NCBI GenBank assembly: GCA_022708385.1
Contig: JAKIYU010000007.1
Location: forward strand, 1-24,195
DNA: 24,195 bases
From: Bacteroidota bacterium
GTDB lineage: Bacteria; Bacteroidota; Bacteroidia; Bacteroidales; PXBB01
Reading direction: 5' to 3'
The stretch's first letter is position 1. Each line of letters opens with the position of its first letter. Below, in pieces: positions 8,563 to 19,341 of this stretch. A model generated the notes under the pieces. It worked only from the letters and a program-made list of their open reading frames with translations. It made no database searches and was not told where the DNA came from. The position numbers and the translations under genes are program-made.

Positions 8563-8695
8563 TTTTTTTAGTTCTTTGACATTATAGAAATCGTATTTTT
8601 GCTGCATCAAACCACTTCACTGGCGCTGCTGATACATTTTTTTGTTTTATGAAAATGGTTACATGCCTTTGTTGAATAAGGTTTTCGCACACAAT
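8563..8695 (+). promoter_or_regulatory. CRISPR leader with candidate pre-crRNA promoter
   Basis: The 133 nt between the cas2 stop and repeat 1 are non-coding and T-rich. They sit at the end opposite the degenerate last repeat, so this is the leader. A perfect -7 box, TATTTTTG (8594-8601), is preceded by TTTG at 8575-8578, 15 nt away; that is somewhat shorter than the usual Bacteroidota spacing, so the -33 assignment is uncertain. Transcription would start near 8607, about 90 nt before the first repeat. The segment just after the box contains an 11-nt sequence complementary to the repeat (listed separately). A weak hairpin, CCTT with AAGG (8666-8681), followed by TTTT lies just before the array, but its 4-bp stem is too weak to call a terminator. 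Confidence 0.6.
8605..8615 (+). other. Anti-repeat-like segment in the CRISPR leader
   Basis: CATCAAACCAC is the exact reverse complement of repeat nt 4-14. Just upstream, ATTTTT (8595-8600) can pair with repeat nt 16-21, leaving an asymmetric bulge (GCTG against one U), a pairing pattern similar to a crRNA:tracrRNA duplex. The tail that follows lacks the CACAAUAAGG nexus and any strong terminator, so it is not the working tracrRNA, which is at 3196-3281. It may be a relic of a tracrRNA, or a leader segment that folds onto repeats. Confidence 0.5.
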
Positions 8696-9913
8696 GTTGT
8701 GGTTTGATGTAAAAATGGATTGATAAACACCAACGCTTTGAAGCCTTGAGTACCGAAAAGGTTGTGGTTTGATGTAAAAATGGATTGATAAACACCAATG
8801 AGTCTTATTGCATAAGCTTGGGCTATGTTGTGGTTTGATGTAAAAATGGATTGATAAACACCGCTTGCCATCGGGCAAAAAATACATCCCAAGTTGTGGT
8901 TTGATGTAAAAATGGATTGATAAACACCATTATATGGGTCGTTGTATGAAACATATAAGTTGTGGTTTGATGTAAAAATGGATTGATAAACACCACAATT
9001 ATTTTATTTTTTTTCAAAACAGGGTTGTGGTTTGATGTAAAAATGGATTGATAAACACCGGGGGAGGCAATGGAGGAGGTCATACAATTGTTGTGGTTTG
9101 ATGTAAAAATGGATTGATAAACACCGATAAAGACATTAACGAATCATTAAACGATGTTGTGGTTTGATGTAAAAATGGATTGATAAACACCCCCATTTCT
9201 GCGATTAATAAATTTATTCAGTTGTGGTTTGATGTAAAAATGGATTGATAAACACCGAAAAAGATTTATTAAACAAAAATCATATGTTGTGGTTTGATGT
9301 AAAAATGGATTGATAAACACCATAGCAAAAATTTTTTAAGAGATAGTTTGGTTGTGGTTTGATGTAAAAATGGATTGATAAACACCTTAGATAGGTTACA
9401 CTATACAAGGTGGTTTGTTGTGGTTTGATGTAAAAATGGATTGATAAACACCTATTAATGACAACAGGTATAAGAATCGAACGTTGTGGTTTGATGTAAA
9501 AATGGATTGATAAACACCATTACAGCAGTAGGAACATACTGGAGGCTTGTTGTGGTTTGATGTAAAAATGGATTGATAAACACCATCCTGAAAAAAAGGA
9601 CTTGTGGTTGTATGTTGTGGTTTGATGTAAAAATGGATTGATAAACACCCTTGCTGGTTCTTCCTATCCCATTTCTGCGGTTGTGGTTTGATGTAAAAAT
9701 GGATTGATAAACACCAGTTGAATATTTGAATTTTATACAAGTACAGTTGTGGTTTGATGTAAAAATGGATTGATAAACACCCCTTTTATAGGAGTAGTGC
9801 GAATAATGTTAGTTGTGGTTTGATGTAAAAATGGATTGATAAACACCAATGGATAAGCAGTATAGATGGCACGATTAGTTGTGGTTTGATGTAAAAATGG
9901 ATTGATAAACTAC
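8696..9913 (+). CRISPR. CRISPR array, 19 repeats and 18 spacers
   Basis: Repeats are 36 nt, starting GTTGTGGTTTGATG and ending GATAAACACC. Starts are at 8696, 8761, 8827, 8893, 8959, 9024, 9090, 9156, 9221, 9286, 9351, 9417, 9483, 9549, 9614, 9680, 9746, 9812 and 9878. The first 18 look identical; the last matches for 33 nt and then ends TAC instead of ACC. Twelve spacers are 30 nt and six (1, 5, 8, 9, 10, 14) are 29 nt. The degenerate repeat at the right end and the leader next to cas2 on the left give plus-strand transcription, with the newest spacers on the left. The anti-repeat of the tracrRNA pairs with the 5' half of the repeat in this orientation. No two spacers are the same, but spacers 8 and 15 share 12 nt. 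Repeat ends show only weak self-complementarity. Confidence 0.99.
9878..9913 (+). repeat. Terminal degenerate CRISPR repeat
   Basis: This last copy agrees with the consensus through nt 33 and differs at nt 34-36. It has no spacer after it, and the DNA beyond is unrelated. It marks the leader-distal (oldest) end of the array. No hairpin with a T-run follows, so where pre-crRNA transcription stops is not visible. Confidence 0.9.
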
Positions 9914-9999
9914 AAATTTTAAGTACTTCACACTTTTTACACTGAGAACAGTATAACGAAGTCGAAGTGCAAACTTCAAACTGTATTCAGGCAGGGGAA

Positions 10000-10134
10000 G
10001 TTAAGAGTTAAGAGTTCAGAGTTCAGAATTCGGAGTTTTTAAGAAGTGCCACATCCGAAAAGCCAACTCCGAAACTGACACAGTTTAATGAACACTCCTT
10101 CTAACTCCTAATTCCTAACTCCGAACTTTAGTTC
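10000..10134. repeat. Inverted arrays of a degenerate AGAGTTA-type heptamer
   Basis: The left arm (10000-10040) repeats AGAGTTA / AGAGTTC with a 7-nt period and ends CGGAGTT. The right arm (about 10091-10134), read on the minus strand, repeats GGAGTTA / GGAATTA with the same period and includes CGGAGTT. The arms can partly pair around a spacer of about 50 nt. No open reading frame or transposase is linked to it. It looks like a decayed minisatellite or a palindromic intergenic element. Confidence 0.6.
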
Positions 10135-10176
10135 ACTTTATCCTGGATAGCTGTCGGGTCGAAGTGCCAAAGTGCA

Positions 10177-10232
10177 GCCCCCTCCATATTCCCCTATCCC
10201 CTTATCCCTATATTCCCCCTTTTCCCTCAAAT
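10177..10232. repeat. Pyrimidine-rich block upstream of icmF
   Basis: A run of C and T with TTCCCCTATCCCCTTATCCC-like units, similar in composition and motif to the block at 1072-1145. The two copies lie on either side of the CRISPR-Cas locus. No hairpin or coding sense is seen in it. Confidence 0.5.
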
Positions 10233-10311
10233 ATTCAAAAAAAATCTTATCTTTACAAATTGTTTTTTAAATATTACTTATTCCTCATTTATTGGTAAAA
10301 CCCATGAAACT

Positions 10312-13658
<3,347 letters not shown>

Positions 13659-13668
13659 CATCCCCCGA

Positions 13669-14319
13669 ATGATCCGCCATCCCGTCATTACTGAAAATTT
13701 TGTGGGCAATGATATTGTAAGCCTCTGTGATACTAAAAACATAGCAGGATTCAGCAATACCGCCTACCTTAAAAAATTTCTTACCGCAAAAGAATTTAAC
13801 AGGTTTACCGGCTTGACTCCCGATACTGTTATACTGGCCGCCCTTCTCTGGTCGTACAAGGAATGCGCTTATAAAATAATGCTGCAGAAAGGCTTTTCAG
13901 ATGCTTTTGCTCCTGCATTGTACGAAGTAAGCGAAATAAAAATTTTTGAGGAGCATAAAGACGGCATAAAAACAGCGTACACTAGGGTGAATTACAAAAA
14001 TAACCTCTTTTTTTGCCGCTCTCTTATAACCGGTAAATATCTGCACTCTATAGCCTGCACTTCATTACCTGAGCCCGACAGAATAGCTTCGTATATCACA
14101 GAGCTTACCCCCGAACAAGGCAACGAAGTCAGCCACTTTACATACCAATTGCTGCTTGCAGATATTGCCGCTCATTATGGTATAGATAAAAACGCATTGC
14201 AGATACATAAAGATACTAAAGGCTGCCCGTTAATTTTTGAAAAAAATAAACCGCTTCCGCTTTCATTTTCTGTCAGCCACGATGGAAATTTTACTTCCTT
14301 TGCGTTTATAAAAAAATAA
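13669..14319 (+). CDS. 4'-phosphopantetheinyl transferase superfamily protein
   Basis: I place the start at the ATG at 13669, 10 nt after the icmF stop, giving 216 residues; a longer in-frame ORF reaches back into icmF but only in a shadow frame. The family motifs are GNDIVSL (13-19, with the metal-binding D15), WSYKECAYK (61-69, the WxxKEA-type motif with E65 and K69) and a C-terminal FSVSHDGNF strand. Such enzymes move 4'-phosphopantetheine from CoA to a serine of an acyl carrier protein. The size fits the Sfp-like / Bacteroidota group rather than the shorter AcpS. It is on the same strand as icmF and 6 nt before a glycosyltransferase, which suggests a common transcript, but no carrier protein or synthase is in view, so its target is unknown. 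Confidence 0.8.
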   Translation: MIRHPVITENFVGNDIVSLCDTKNIAGFSNTAYLKKFLTAKEFNRFTGLTPDTVILAALLWSYKECAYKIMLQKGFSDAFAPALYEVSEIKIFEEHKDGIKTAYTRVNYKNNLFFCRSLITGKYLHSIACTSLPEPDRIASYITELTPEQGNEVSHFTYQLLLADIAAHYGIDKNALQIHKDTKGCPLIFEKNKPLPLSFSVSHDGNFTSFAFIKK

Positions 14320-14325
14320 AAAAAT

Positions 14326-15270
14326 ATGAATGCTGCTTCTGGACCTGTTAAATTAAGCGTTGTTGTCATTACGCACAATCACGAAGCATTCATCGCAAAA
14401 ACACTGGACAGCATTCTTATGCAGCAGGTTGATTTTAATTATGAAATTATTATAGGTGACGATGCGTCAACAGATAAAACACCCGACATTATTAAGAGGT
14501 ATGCAGGGCAATATCCCCAACGTATTAAAATAATCACTGCATCCCATAGTCAAGGCCCTTGCAGGATGGCAGCTCTTGGCTTTGATATGTGTTCCGGTAC
14601 ATACCTGGCCTGGCTCGATGGCGACGATTACTGGTCGTACAATATGAAGCTGAAAATTCAGGTGGATTTTCTCGATAACAACCCCCTGTATGCTGGTTGT
14701 TTTCACGATGCCATAATCGTGTCAGATAACAAAACCTCAGAGGGGAAATACGATACTTCATATTACACCCAATGGAAATTCTTTTCCCAGTTCAACCGCT
14801 ACACGCCCGACTTTTACCCCTGGCAACTCCTGGCGCGCGAACTCATACCCACAGCAGCCCTTGTTTGCCACAAAGATTTGTTGAACAGGGAAATTTTTGA
14901 AACCATAAAAGAGTTTAACCTTTCTGTAAACTGGATGCTGCAGTTGTATGTTATCCGAAACAGCCGGTTCAGGTATTTTAACGAGACATGGTCTATATAT
15001 AACGACCACAGGGAAGGTATTTCAAAAAAAACATCCCGCATCGACTTTAAAAAAAATAACATTACTTTTCTGAAAATGCTGCGCTACGACCCCTATTATG
15101 CCTATTTGCGAAAAGATATTTATAAAGCGCTCACAAAAGAATATTACCAGCTTCTCGACATTTACAAGGGTCAAAAAAGTAAAATAATAAAACTCACCTT
15201 GGCTTACTTCCGGTATGAGCTTTTAAAAATATTTTCAGAATTGTTTTATTTCTTCAGAAAAGCAGAATAG
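14326..15270 (+). CDS. Family 2 glycosyltransferase
   Basis: A 314-residue GT-A fold glycosyltransferase. The start has the family-2 opening LSVVVITHNHEAFI (10-23), then IIIGDDASTD (41-50) for nucleotide binding and LDGDDYW (97-103), which carries the DxD metal and sugar-nucleotide site. No membrane segment is clear, so it probably works at the inner face of the membrane on polysaccharide or glycolipid synthesis. Donor and acceptor are unknown. It lies 6 nt after the phosphopantetheinyl transferase and converges on the PpiD-like gene, with only 5 nt between the stop codons and no visible terminator hairpin. Confidence 0.88.
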   Translation: MNAASGPVKLSVVVITHNHEAFIAKTLDSILMQQVDFNYEIIIGDDASTDKTPDIIKRYAGQYPQRIKIITASHSQGPCRMAALGFDMCSGTYLAWLDGDDYWSYNMKLKIQVDFLDNNPLYAGCFHDAIIVSDNKTSEGKYDTSYYTQWKFFSQFNRYTPDFYPWQLLARELIPTAALVCHKDLLNREIFETIKEFNLSVNWMLQLYVIRNSRFRYFNETWSIYNDHREGISKKTSRIDFKKNNITFLKMLRYDPYYAYLRKDIYKALTKEYYQLLDIYKGQKSKIIKLTLAYFRYELLKIFSELFYFFRKAE

Positions 15271-15275
15271 ACCTT

Positions 15276-17402
15276 TTAATAGAACAGGTGACGGTTGTCG
15301 GTAACTTTATATATGTCTTCGAGCGCCTTAAAAACTTCGTACGATGCCCTTTGCATAAAAAAGTTCTGAAGCATTTTTATAGTGGATGTATAATCGGTTA
15401 TAGCAGGGGCTTCATAAAACTCGTTCACTTTTACAATAAAAACACCATTACCACCTGCAATTGGTTTTGAAATAACACCTTTGCTTAGCGCAAAGGCAGT
15501 TCCAATAACTTCGGGTTCAGGCCCTATGGCAGGGAGGTTATACGAAGAAAATTTTATCATCTCGCCTTTTTCAACAGGTGTATTTAGTTTTTGAGAAAGC
15601 AATTCCATAGTGCTGGCAGCCGTTTGCACACCCTTAATTTTTTCGGTCAGCATATCAATCTTTTTGTTTCTGATTGCAAGGGGCTCAATCTTGTCTTTTA
15701 TGACATCGAGTGCAGGTATTCCTTTGGGCTGACGATGCTTAAGAATGGCAATAACGTATTTGCTATCCACATCAAATACTTTTGAAATCTGGTTTATTTC
15801 TGTTTCTTCGTTAAAGGCCCAGCGTACTATTTCGCGGGGTGATTTGAGACCGGGAATGTTATTGTCCATTATTTTAACAGCTTCAGCTATTCTTTTTGGC
15901 CTGCCTGCTTCAATAAGAGCTTTGTCGAACTGCTCAACAGTTTTATTGTCGGCAATAAACTGGGTGGCTTCGCTGTAAACTTTCTGATAGGTATCGCTGC
16001 TCGGCTCCAGCAAGCGCTGTATCATTGCCACTTTTATTTTCTTTACTGCAGCAGCCTGGTCGCTAATATATAATACATGATAACCAAAAACTGTTTTAAC
16101 CACTACGATATCGTTTTTCTTGCCTTTAAAACAGGCCTCATTAAACTCGGGAACCATCATACCATCCGAAAACCAGCCCAAATCACCCTGTTTTTCCTTT
16201 AAGCTTTCATCTTCCGAAAACTGTAAAGCAAACTCGCCAAATTTAGCGGCTTGTTTTTTAACCACATTAAAAATACTGTCGGCTTTTACTTTGGCTTCAT
16301 CTTCGGTACGGGTAACCGTTTCGGGGGCACCCTGGGCGCCTTTGTAACGGATAAGTATATGACTGGCCTTCACCGAATCGGGACGTGTTTGGAAATCAAT
16401 AACCCTGGCCAGGTAATAATTATTATTATCAACCAGCGGGCCGAGTGTTGTGCCCACAGGCGAATTAAATATGAGCGAATCAAACATCACGGTCAATTGG
16501 TCCTGTTTTTTGTAAGTGCTGTCGTAACGCATGTCCGAATTAGCATTTACAATATAGGCAAGGTCTTCGGTTTTTGAAAACTCTTCCTTAATGCCATTAA
16601 TTTCTTCTTCAATTTTAGCCCTGTCTTCTTTCGAGGGTTCTATGTCAAAAACAACATATTCGATATCGCAAAAAGATTCTTTTACATTAAATTCGTGCTT
16701 GTGTTCTTCATAAGCCTTTTTAATATCTTTTTCGGTGGGTTTTATGGTCTCATCGGGTATGGTTTTATAACGCAACAGGATGTATTCAATATCGGCCGAT
16801 TTGTTTTTGTCGATATAATCTCGCATGGCAAATGCCTTGGGTACAAAGTAGGCATTGCGTATAAGGGTGAGATATTTTGTGTTAATACGCTCTTCTTTGA
16901 TGGCTTTTTCGAGGTTTAACCATTGCTTCTTTACCTCAGGCTCTCTTTGGTCAAGGGTTTGAAGAAAATTCATAACCACCTGCGGATTAAAAGCGCCTGT
17001 TTTGGGGTCGGAAAAGCTTTGTAAAATGTAATAGTGTGGGTTTTTCCCCTGTACAAGGTCGAAAAGCTCATCGGTTGTTACTGTTATACCCAGAGACTCA
17101 AGCTCTTTATTAAGAATAATTTCCTTAACAAGATTTTTCCACGACTCCATTTTTATTTCATAGAGGTTCTCGGCGGTAAGTTCTAAGTTCTTATTCTGCT
17201 CTGTAATCTGTTGAAGATATTCTTCAGCTTTTGCTTCAAATTCAGCGTAAGTTACCTTTTCACCGGCAATTTCACCTACGTTCTCCATCTTGCCACGGTT
17301 TGATTTTTTAAGAAAATCTCCAAGTACAAATGAGGCCAGAGCAATACCCACAATAGCTATAAGTAATCCCGAACGTTTTCTAATTTTTCCGATAATAGCC
17401 AT
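15276..17402 (-). CDS. PpiD-like membrane-anchored peptidylprolyl isomerase
   Basis: A 708-residue protein with one N-terminal membrane helix (about 11-29) after a short basic stretch, so the bulk is periplasmic. A SurA_N-like helical chaperone region (about 40-230) comes next. A parvulin domain runs from about 344 (VKASHILIRYKG) to 448, with GDLGWFSDGMMVPEFNEACF and the closing FGYHVLYIS typical of the fold. The rest is a C-terminal chaperone-like region. This is the SurA_N-rotamase architecture of PpiD, common in Bacteroidota, where it helps outer membrane and secreted proteins fold. It has its own likely promoter: a perfect TAnnTTTG box at 17429-17436 about 30 nt before the ATG. It follows the CNNM protein by 70 nt in the same direction, in a cluster devoted to the envelope. 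Confidence 0.92.
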   Translation of the reverse strand: MAIIGKIRKRSGLLIAIVGIALASFVLGDFLKKSNRGKMENVGEIAGEKVTYAEFEAKAEEYLQQITEQNKNLELTAENLYEIKMESWKNLVKEIILNKELESLGITVTTDELFDLVQGKNPHYYILQSFSDPKTGAFNPQVVMNFLQTLDQREPEVKKQWLNLEKAIKEERINTKYLTLIRNAYFVPKAFAMRDYIDKNKSADIEYILLRYKTIPDETIKPTEKDIKKAYEEHKHEFNVKESFCDIEYVVFDIEPSKEDRAKIEEEINGIKEEFSKTEDLAYIVNANSDMRYDSTYKKQDQLTVMFDSLIFNSPVGTTLGPLVDNNNYYLARVIDFQTRPDSVKASHILIRYKGAQGAPETVTRTEDEAKVKADSIFNVVKKQAAKFGEFALQFSEDESLKEKQGDLGWFSDGMMVPEFNEACFKGKKNDIVVVKTVFGYHVLYISDQAAAVKKIKVAMIQRLLEPSSDTYQKVYSEATQFIADNKTVEQFDKALIEAGRPKRIAEAVKIMDNNIPGLKSPREIVRWAFNEETEINQISKVFDVDSKYVIAILKHRQPKGIPALDVIKDKIEPLAIRNKKIDMLTEKIKGVQTAASTMELLSQKLNTPVEKGEMIKFSSYNLPAIGPEPEVIGTAFALSKGVISKPIAGGNGVFIVKVNEFYEAPAITDYTSTIKMLQNFFMQRASYEVFKALEDIYKVTDNRHLFY

Positions 17403-17428
17403 AATTCTTTTATTTTATTTTAAGGGTG

Positions 17429-17436
17429 CAAATTTA
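17429..17436 (-). promoter_or_regulatory. -7 box upstream of the PpiD-like gene
   Basis: The minus strand reads TAAATTTG, matching TAnnTTTG, inside the 70-nt gap before the isomerase. The predicted start would leave an untranslated leader of about 20 nt. No clean -33 TTTG is visible. It would let the isomerase be made apart from the upstream cluster. Confidence 0.55.
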
Positions 17437-17472
17437 CAATAGAATTTTTAATAATAATTATATTGTATGAAT

Positions 17473-18747
17473 TTATTCATTATTTATTTTCAAATGAACC
17501 AGTTCTATTTTTGTTTCCGATACGGCTGATATCGTAAATTCAAATGGGGGGATGCTTATCAGACTGCCTTTCTTAGGAATGCTTTCATAATGCGAAATAA
17601 TAAGCCCTGCAAGTGTTTCATAGTCGTCGCCGGTAGGAAGGTTTAGGTTGTACTTTTCGTTAATGTAGTCAATTTCCATACGTCCCGAAAACGAGTACTC
17701 GTTTTCGGAAATTTTTTTATCCGTCAATTCGTCCCAATCATATTCGTCTTCTATTTCACCAAAAATTTCTTCAACAAGGTCTTCGATAGTAAGTATGCCC
17801 GATGTACCTCCAAACTCATCGACCACCACGGCTATGCTTTTATTCTGCTTGATAAAGGTTGTAAGCAATTTATCGGCTGTCATCGACTCGGGTACAATAA
17901 GTATAGGACGCAATACAGATTTTATTTTTTCAGGGTTCCTGAATATGTCGTAGGTATGCACATAACCTACGATATTATCAATGTTTTCGTCGTATATCAG
18001 TATTTTCGACAGCCCGCTTTCAATAAATTTATGCCTGAGCAATGCCACATCGTCGTTTATTTCTGTGGCAATAATTTCAGGACGTGGTATCATGCACTCA
18101 CGCAGCTTTATATGAGGCAGGTCGCGGGCATTCTGAAAAATCTGTACCTCGTTTTTAATAAGTGAATCTTTGGCCGAGTGCTGTGCATACTCAGCAATGT
18201 AATGGTCAATATCTATAGGCGAAAACACTTGCTTATGTGTCGAAATATCCAAACGTAATATGTATCTGACTACTATCTGTGAAAATTTAATGATGAAAAA
18301 AGTAACCGGAAATATTACGATGTATATTAAAAATGTAAATACTGAGAAAAAATTCAGTATGCGGTTGGCGTAATTTCGGAAAAATATTTTAGGCAGAAAT
18401 TCCGCTGTTAATAGAATTATAAAGGTCGAAATCGTTGTTTGTATTATAAGTTTTAGGGTTTCTGAATTTTGTACAGAGGGGAAATAATGAATAATCCCAG
18501 GCTCAAGAGTTTTTGCCATAAAAATACCATAAATAACCATGGATATGTTATTGCCAACGAGCACCATGGCTATAAATGCAGAGGGTGTATTCATAAACCG
18601 CGACAGTATTTTGCCTGAAAGAACGCCTCTTCTTTTATCGAGCTCAATTTTGAGTTTGTTAGCAGTGATAAAGGCTATTTCAATACCTGAAAAAAAGGCA
18701 GAAAACAACAAGGTAACCACAATTATTATCCAATAAACGCCTGTCAT
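17473..18747 (-). CDS. CNNM/CorC-type transporter-associated protein with CBS pair (GldE-like)
   Basis: I choose the ATG at 18747, giving 424 residues: it overlaps the lptC stop as ATGA, and the N-terminus then becomes a proper membrane helix (about 4-26). The longer frame starting at 18816 would extend back into lptC. The order is a CNNM membrane domain with about four helices (to about 180), a CBS pair (about 205-330) with the signature VVDEFGGTSGILTIEDLVEE, and a CorC_HlyC domain at the C-terminus with FSGRMEIDYINEKYNL. Such proteins are tied to Mg2+/Co2+ transport; Bacteroidota relatives include GldE, a gliding and secretion accessory protein. Whether this copy is the GldE orthologue cannot be decided here. 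The overlap with lptC suggests translational coupling. Confidence 0.87.
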   Translation of the reverse strand: MTGVYWIIIVVTLLFSAFFSGIEIAFITANKLKIELDKRRGVLSGKILSRFMNTPSAFIAMVLVGNNISMVIYGIFMAKTLEPGIIHYFPSVQNSETLKLIIQTTISTFIILLTAEFLPKIFFRNYANRILNFFSVFTFLIYIVIFPVTFFIIKFSQIVVRYILRLDISTHKQVFSPIDIDHYIAEYAQHSAKDSLIKNEVQIFQNARDLPHIKLRECMIPRPEIIATEINDDVALLRHKFIESGLSKILIYDENIDNIVGYVHTYDIFRNPEKIKSVLRPILIVPESMTADKLLTTFIKQNKSIAVVVDEFGGTSGILTIEDLVEEIFGEIEDEYDWDELTDKKISENEYSFSGRMEIDYINEKYNLNLPTGDDYETLAGLIISHYESIPKKGSLISIPPFEFTISAVSETKIELVHLKINNE

Positions 18748-19334
18748 CTTACCGGTTTTTCTTTCACATTGTCTTCTTTTATGGTAAAGCTTCCCTTGGG
18801 TTTTCTGATGATCCACTTGTCGAATCGTTCATCCGACTCAAAACCTTCGCCAAACAAAACTTCGTCGGGTGTGGTTATTTTTACAAAAACATCAGAATAA
18901 ATAATGGCTTTTTTTTCATCCCAAAATAAGCATTCGGTATTGAGTTGTTCATGTTTTTCATTAACAACGATAACATTATTCCGCGCCTCGGTAATTTTTT
19001 CGTTTTCATAACTGATAGCGTAATTGGCCTTGAGGTGCGATGTTACATGCATCAGGGAGTCGTAAAAAAATACCTCAACACCTTTGGGCATTTCCATGTA
19101 CGGGCGTTCACCCAGATATCTTTCAAGCAGGGGTGTTTTAAGCTGAACAAGAATTTTGCTGTTTTCACTGTAAATCAGTTTAATATTTTTTGATATTTCA
19201 AAAGGGGAATTGTCTTTTGCAGTAAGCGTGTTGATGGTTTCAATATTGTTTTCGCACGAAAACAGTAAGGCTGCTGTAATTGATACAGCAGCCACTAAAT
19301 ATAAACTTTTTAAAACAGTATTGGAGGTGTGCAT
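18744..19334 (-). CDS. lptC: LptC-like LPS export lipoprotein
   Basis: A 196-residue protein with a signal peptide and lipobox, LLFSC with C27 as the lipidated cysteine. The mature part is a beta-rich domain of the LptC/OstA type: repeated short strands such as LKANYAISYENEKITEARNNVIVVNE describe the slanted jellyroll that hands lipopolysaccharide across the periplasm. In Bacteroidota the LptC protein is often a lipoprotein and lies beside a TPR protein and a CNNM protein, as here. It starts 7 nt after the TPR gene stop and overlaps the next gene by 4 nt. The similarity is of pattern rather than strict motif, so the family call is good but not certain. Confidence 0.8.
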   Translation of the reverse strand: MHTSNTVLKSLYLVAAVSITAALLFSCENNIETINTLTAKDNSPFEISKNIKLIYSENSKILVQLKTPLLERYLGERPYMEMPKGVEVFFYDSLMHVTSHLKANYAISYENEKITEARNNVIVVNEKHEQLNTECLFWDEKKAIIYSDVFVKITTPDEVLFGEGFESDERFDKWIIRKPKGSFTIKEDNVKEKPVR

Positions 19335-19341
19335 TAAAAAT

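Larger units (their letters stand above)
9914..10311. other. Non-coding stretch between CRISPR array and icmF
   Basis: About 400 nt without a credible gene. It holds a 10-bp direct repeat GTCGAAGTGC (9961-9970 and 10158-10167) with a third partial copy GAAGTGC at 10043-10049, heptamer-based inverted repeats between the two full copies, and a pyrimidine-rich block at about 10177-10232. A weak -7-like box, TATCTTTA (10248-10255), lies about 55 nt before the icmF ATG and differs from the consensus at its last base. It is the only promoter candidate seen for icmF. Confidence 0.6.

Noticed and set aside
8635..8657. CATTTT / AAAATG inverted repeat in the leader as a terminator
   Set aside because: The six-pair, mostly A/T stem with an 11-nt loop is weak and not followed by a T-run.
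8595..8690. Leader segment as the main tracrRNA
   Set aside because: It lacks the lower-stem pairing at repeat nt 1-3, the nexus and a strong terminator, while the minus-strand RNA at 3196-3281 has all of them.
8863..8892. Spacer 3 shares CCATCGGGCAAA with icmF at 13597-13608, hinting at self-targeting
   Set aside because: Only 12 of 30 bases match, in the middle of the spacer and not at the PAM-side seed, so it is most likely chance.
8582..9740. Several minus-strand ORFs repeating a peptide such as VYQSIFTSNHN
   Set aside because: They are translations of the CRISPR repeat and spacers; the periodic peptide comes from the 36-nt repeat, not from a protein gene.
18748..18816. Upstream start for the CNNM protein
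   Set aside because: The extra 23 residues are basic, overlap lptC and have no family match; the ATGA overlap start gives the proper first membrane helix.
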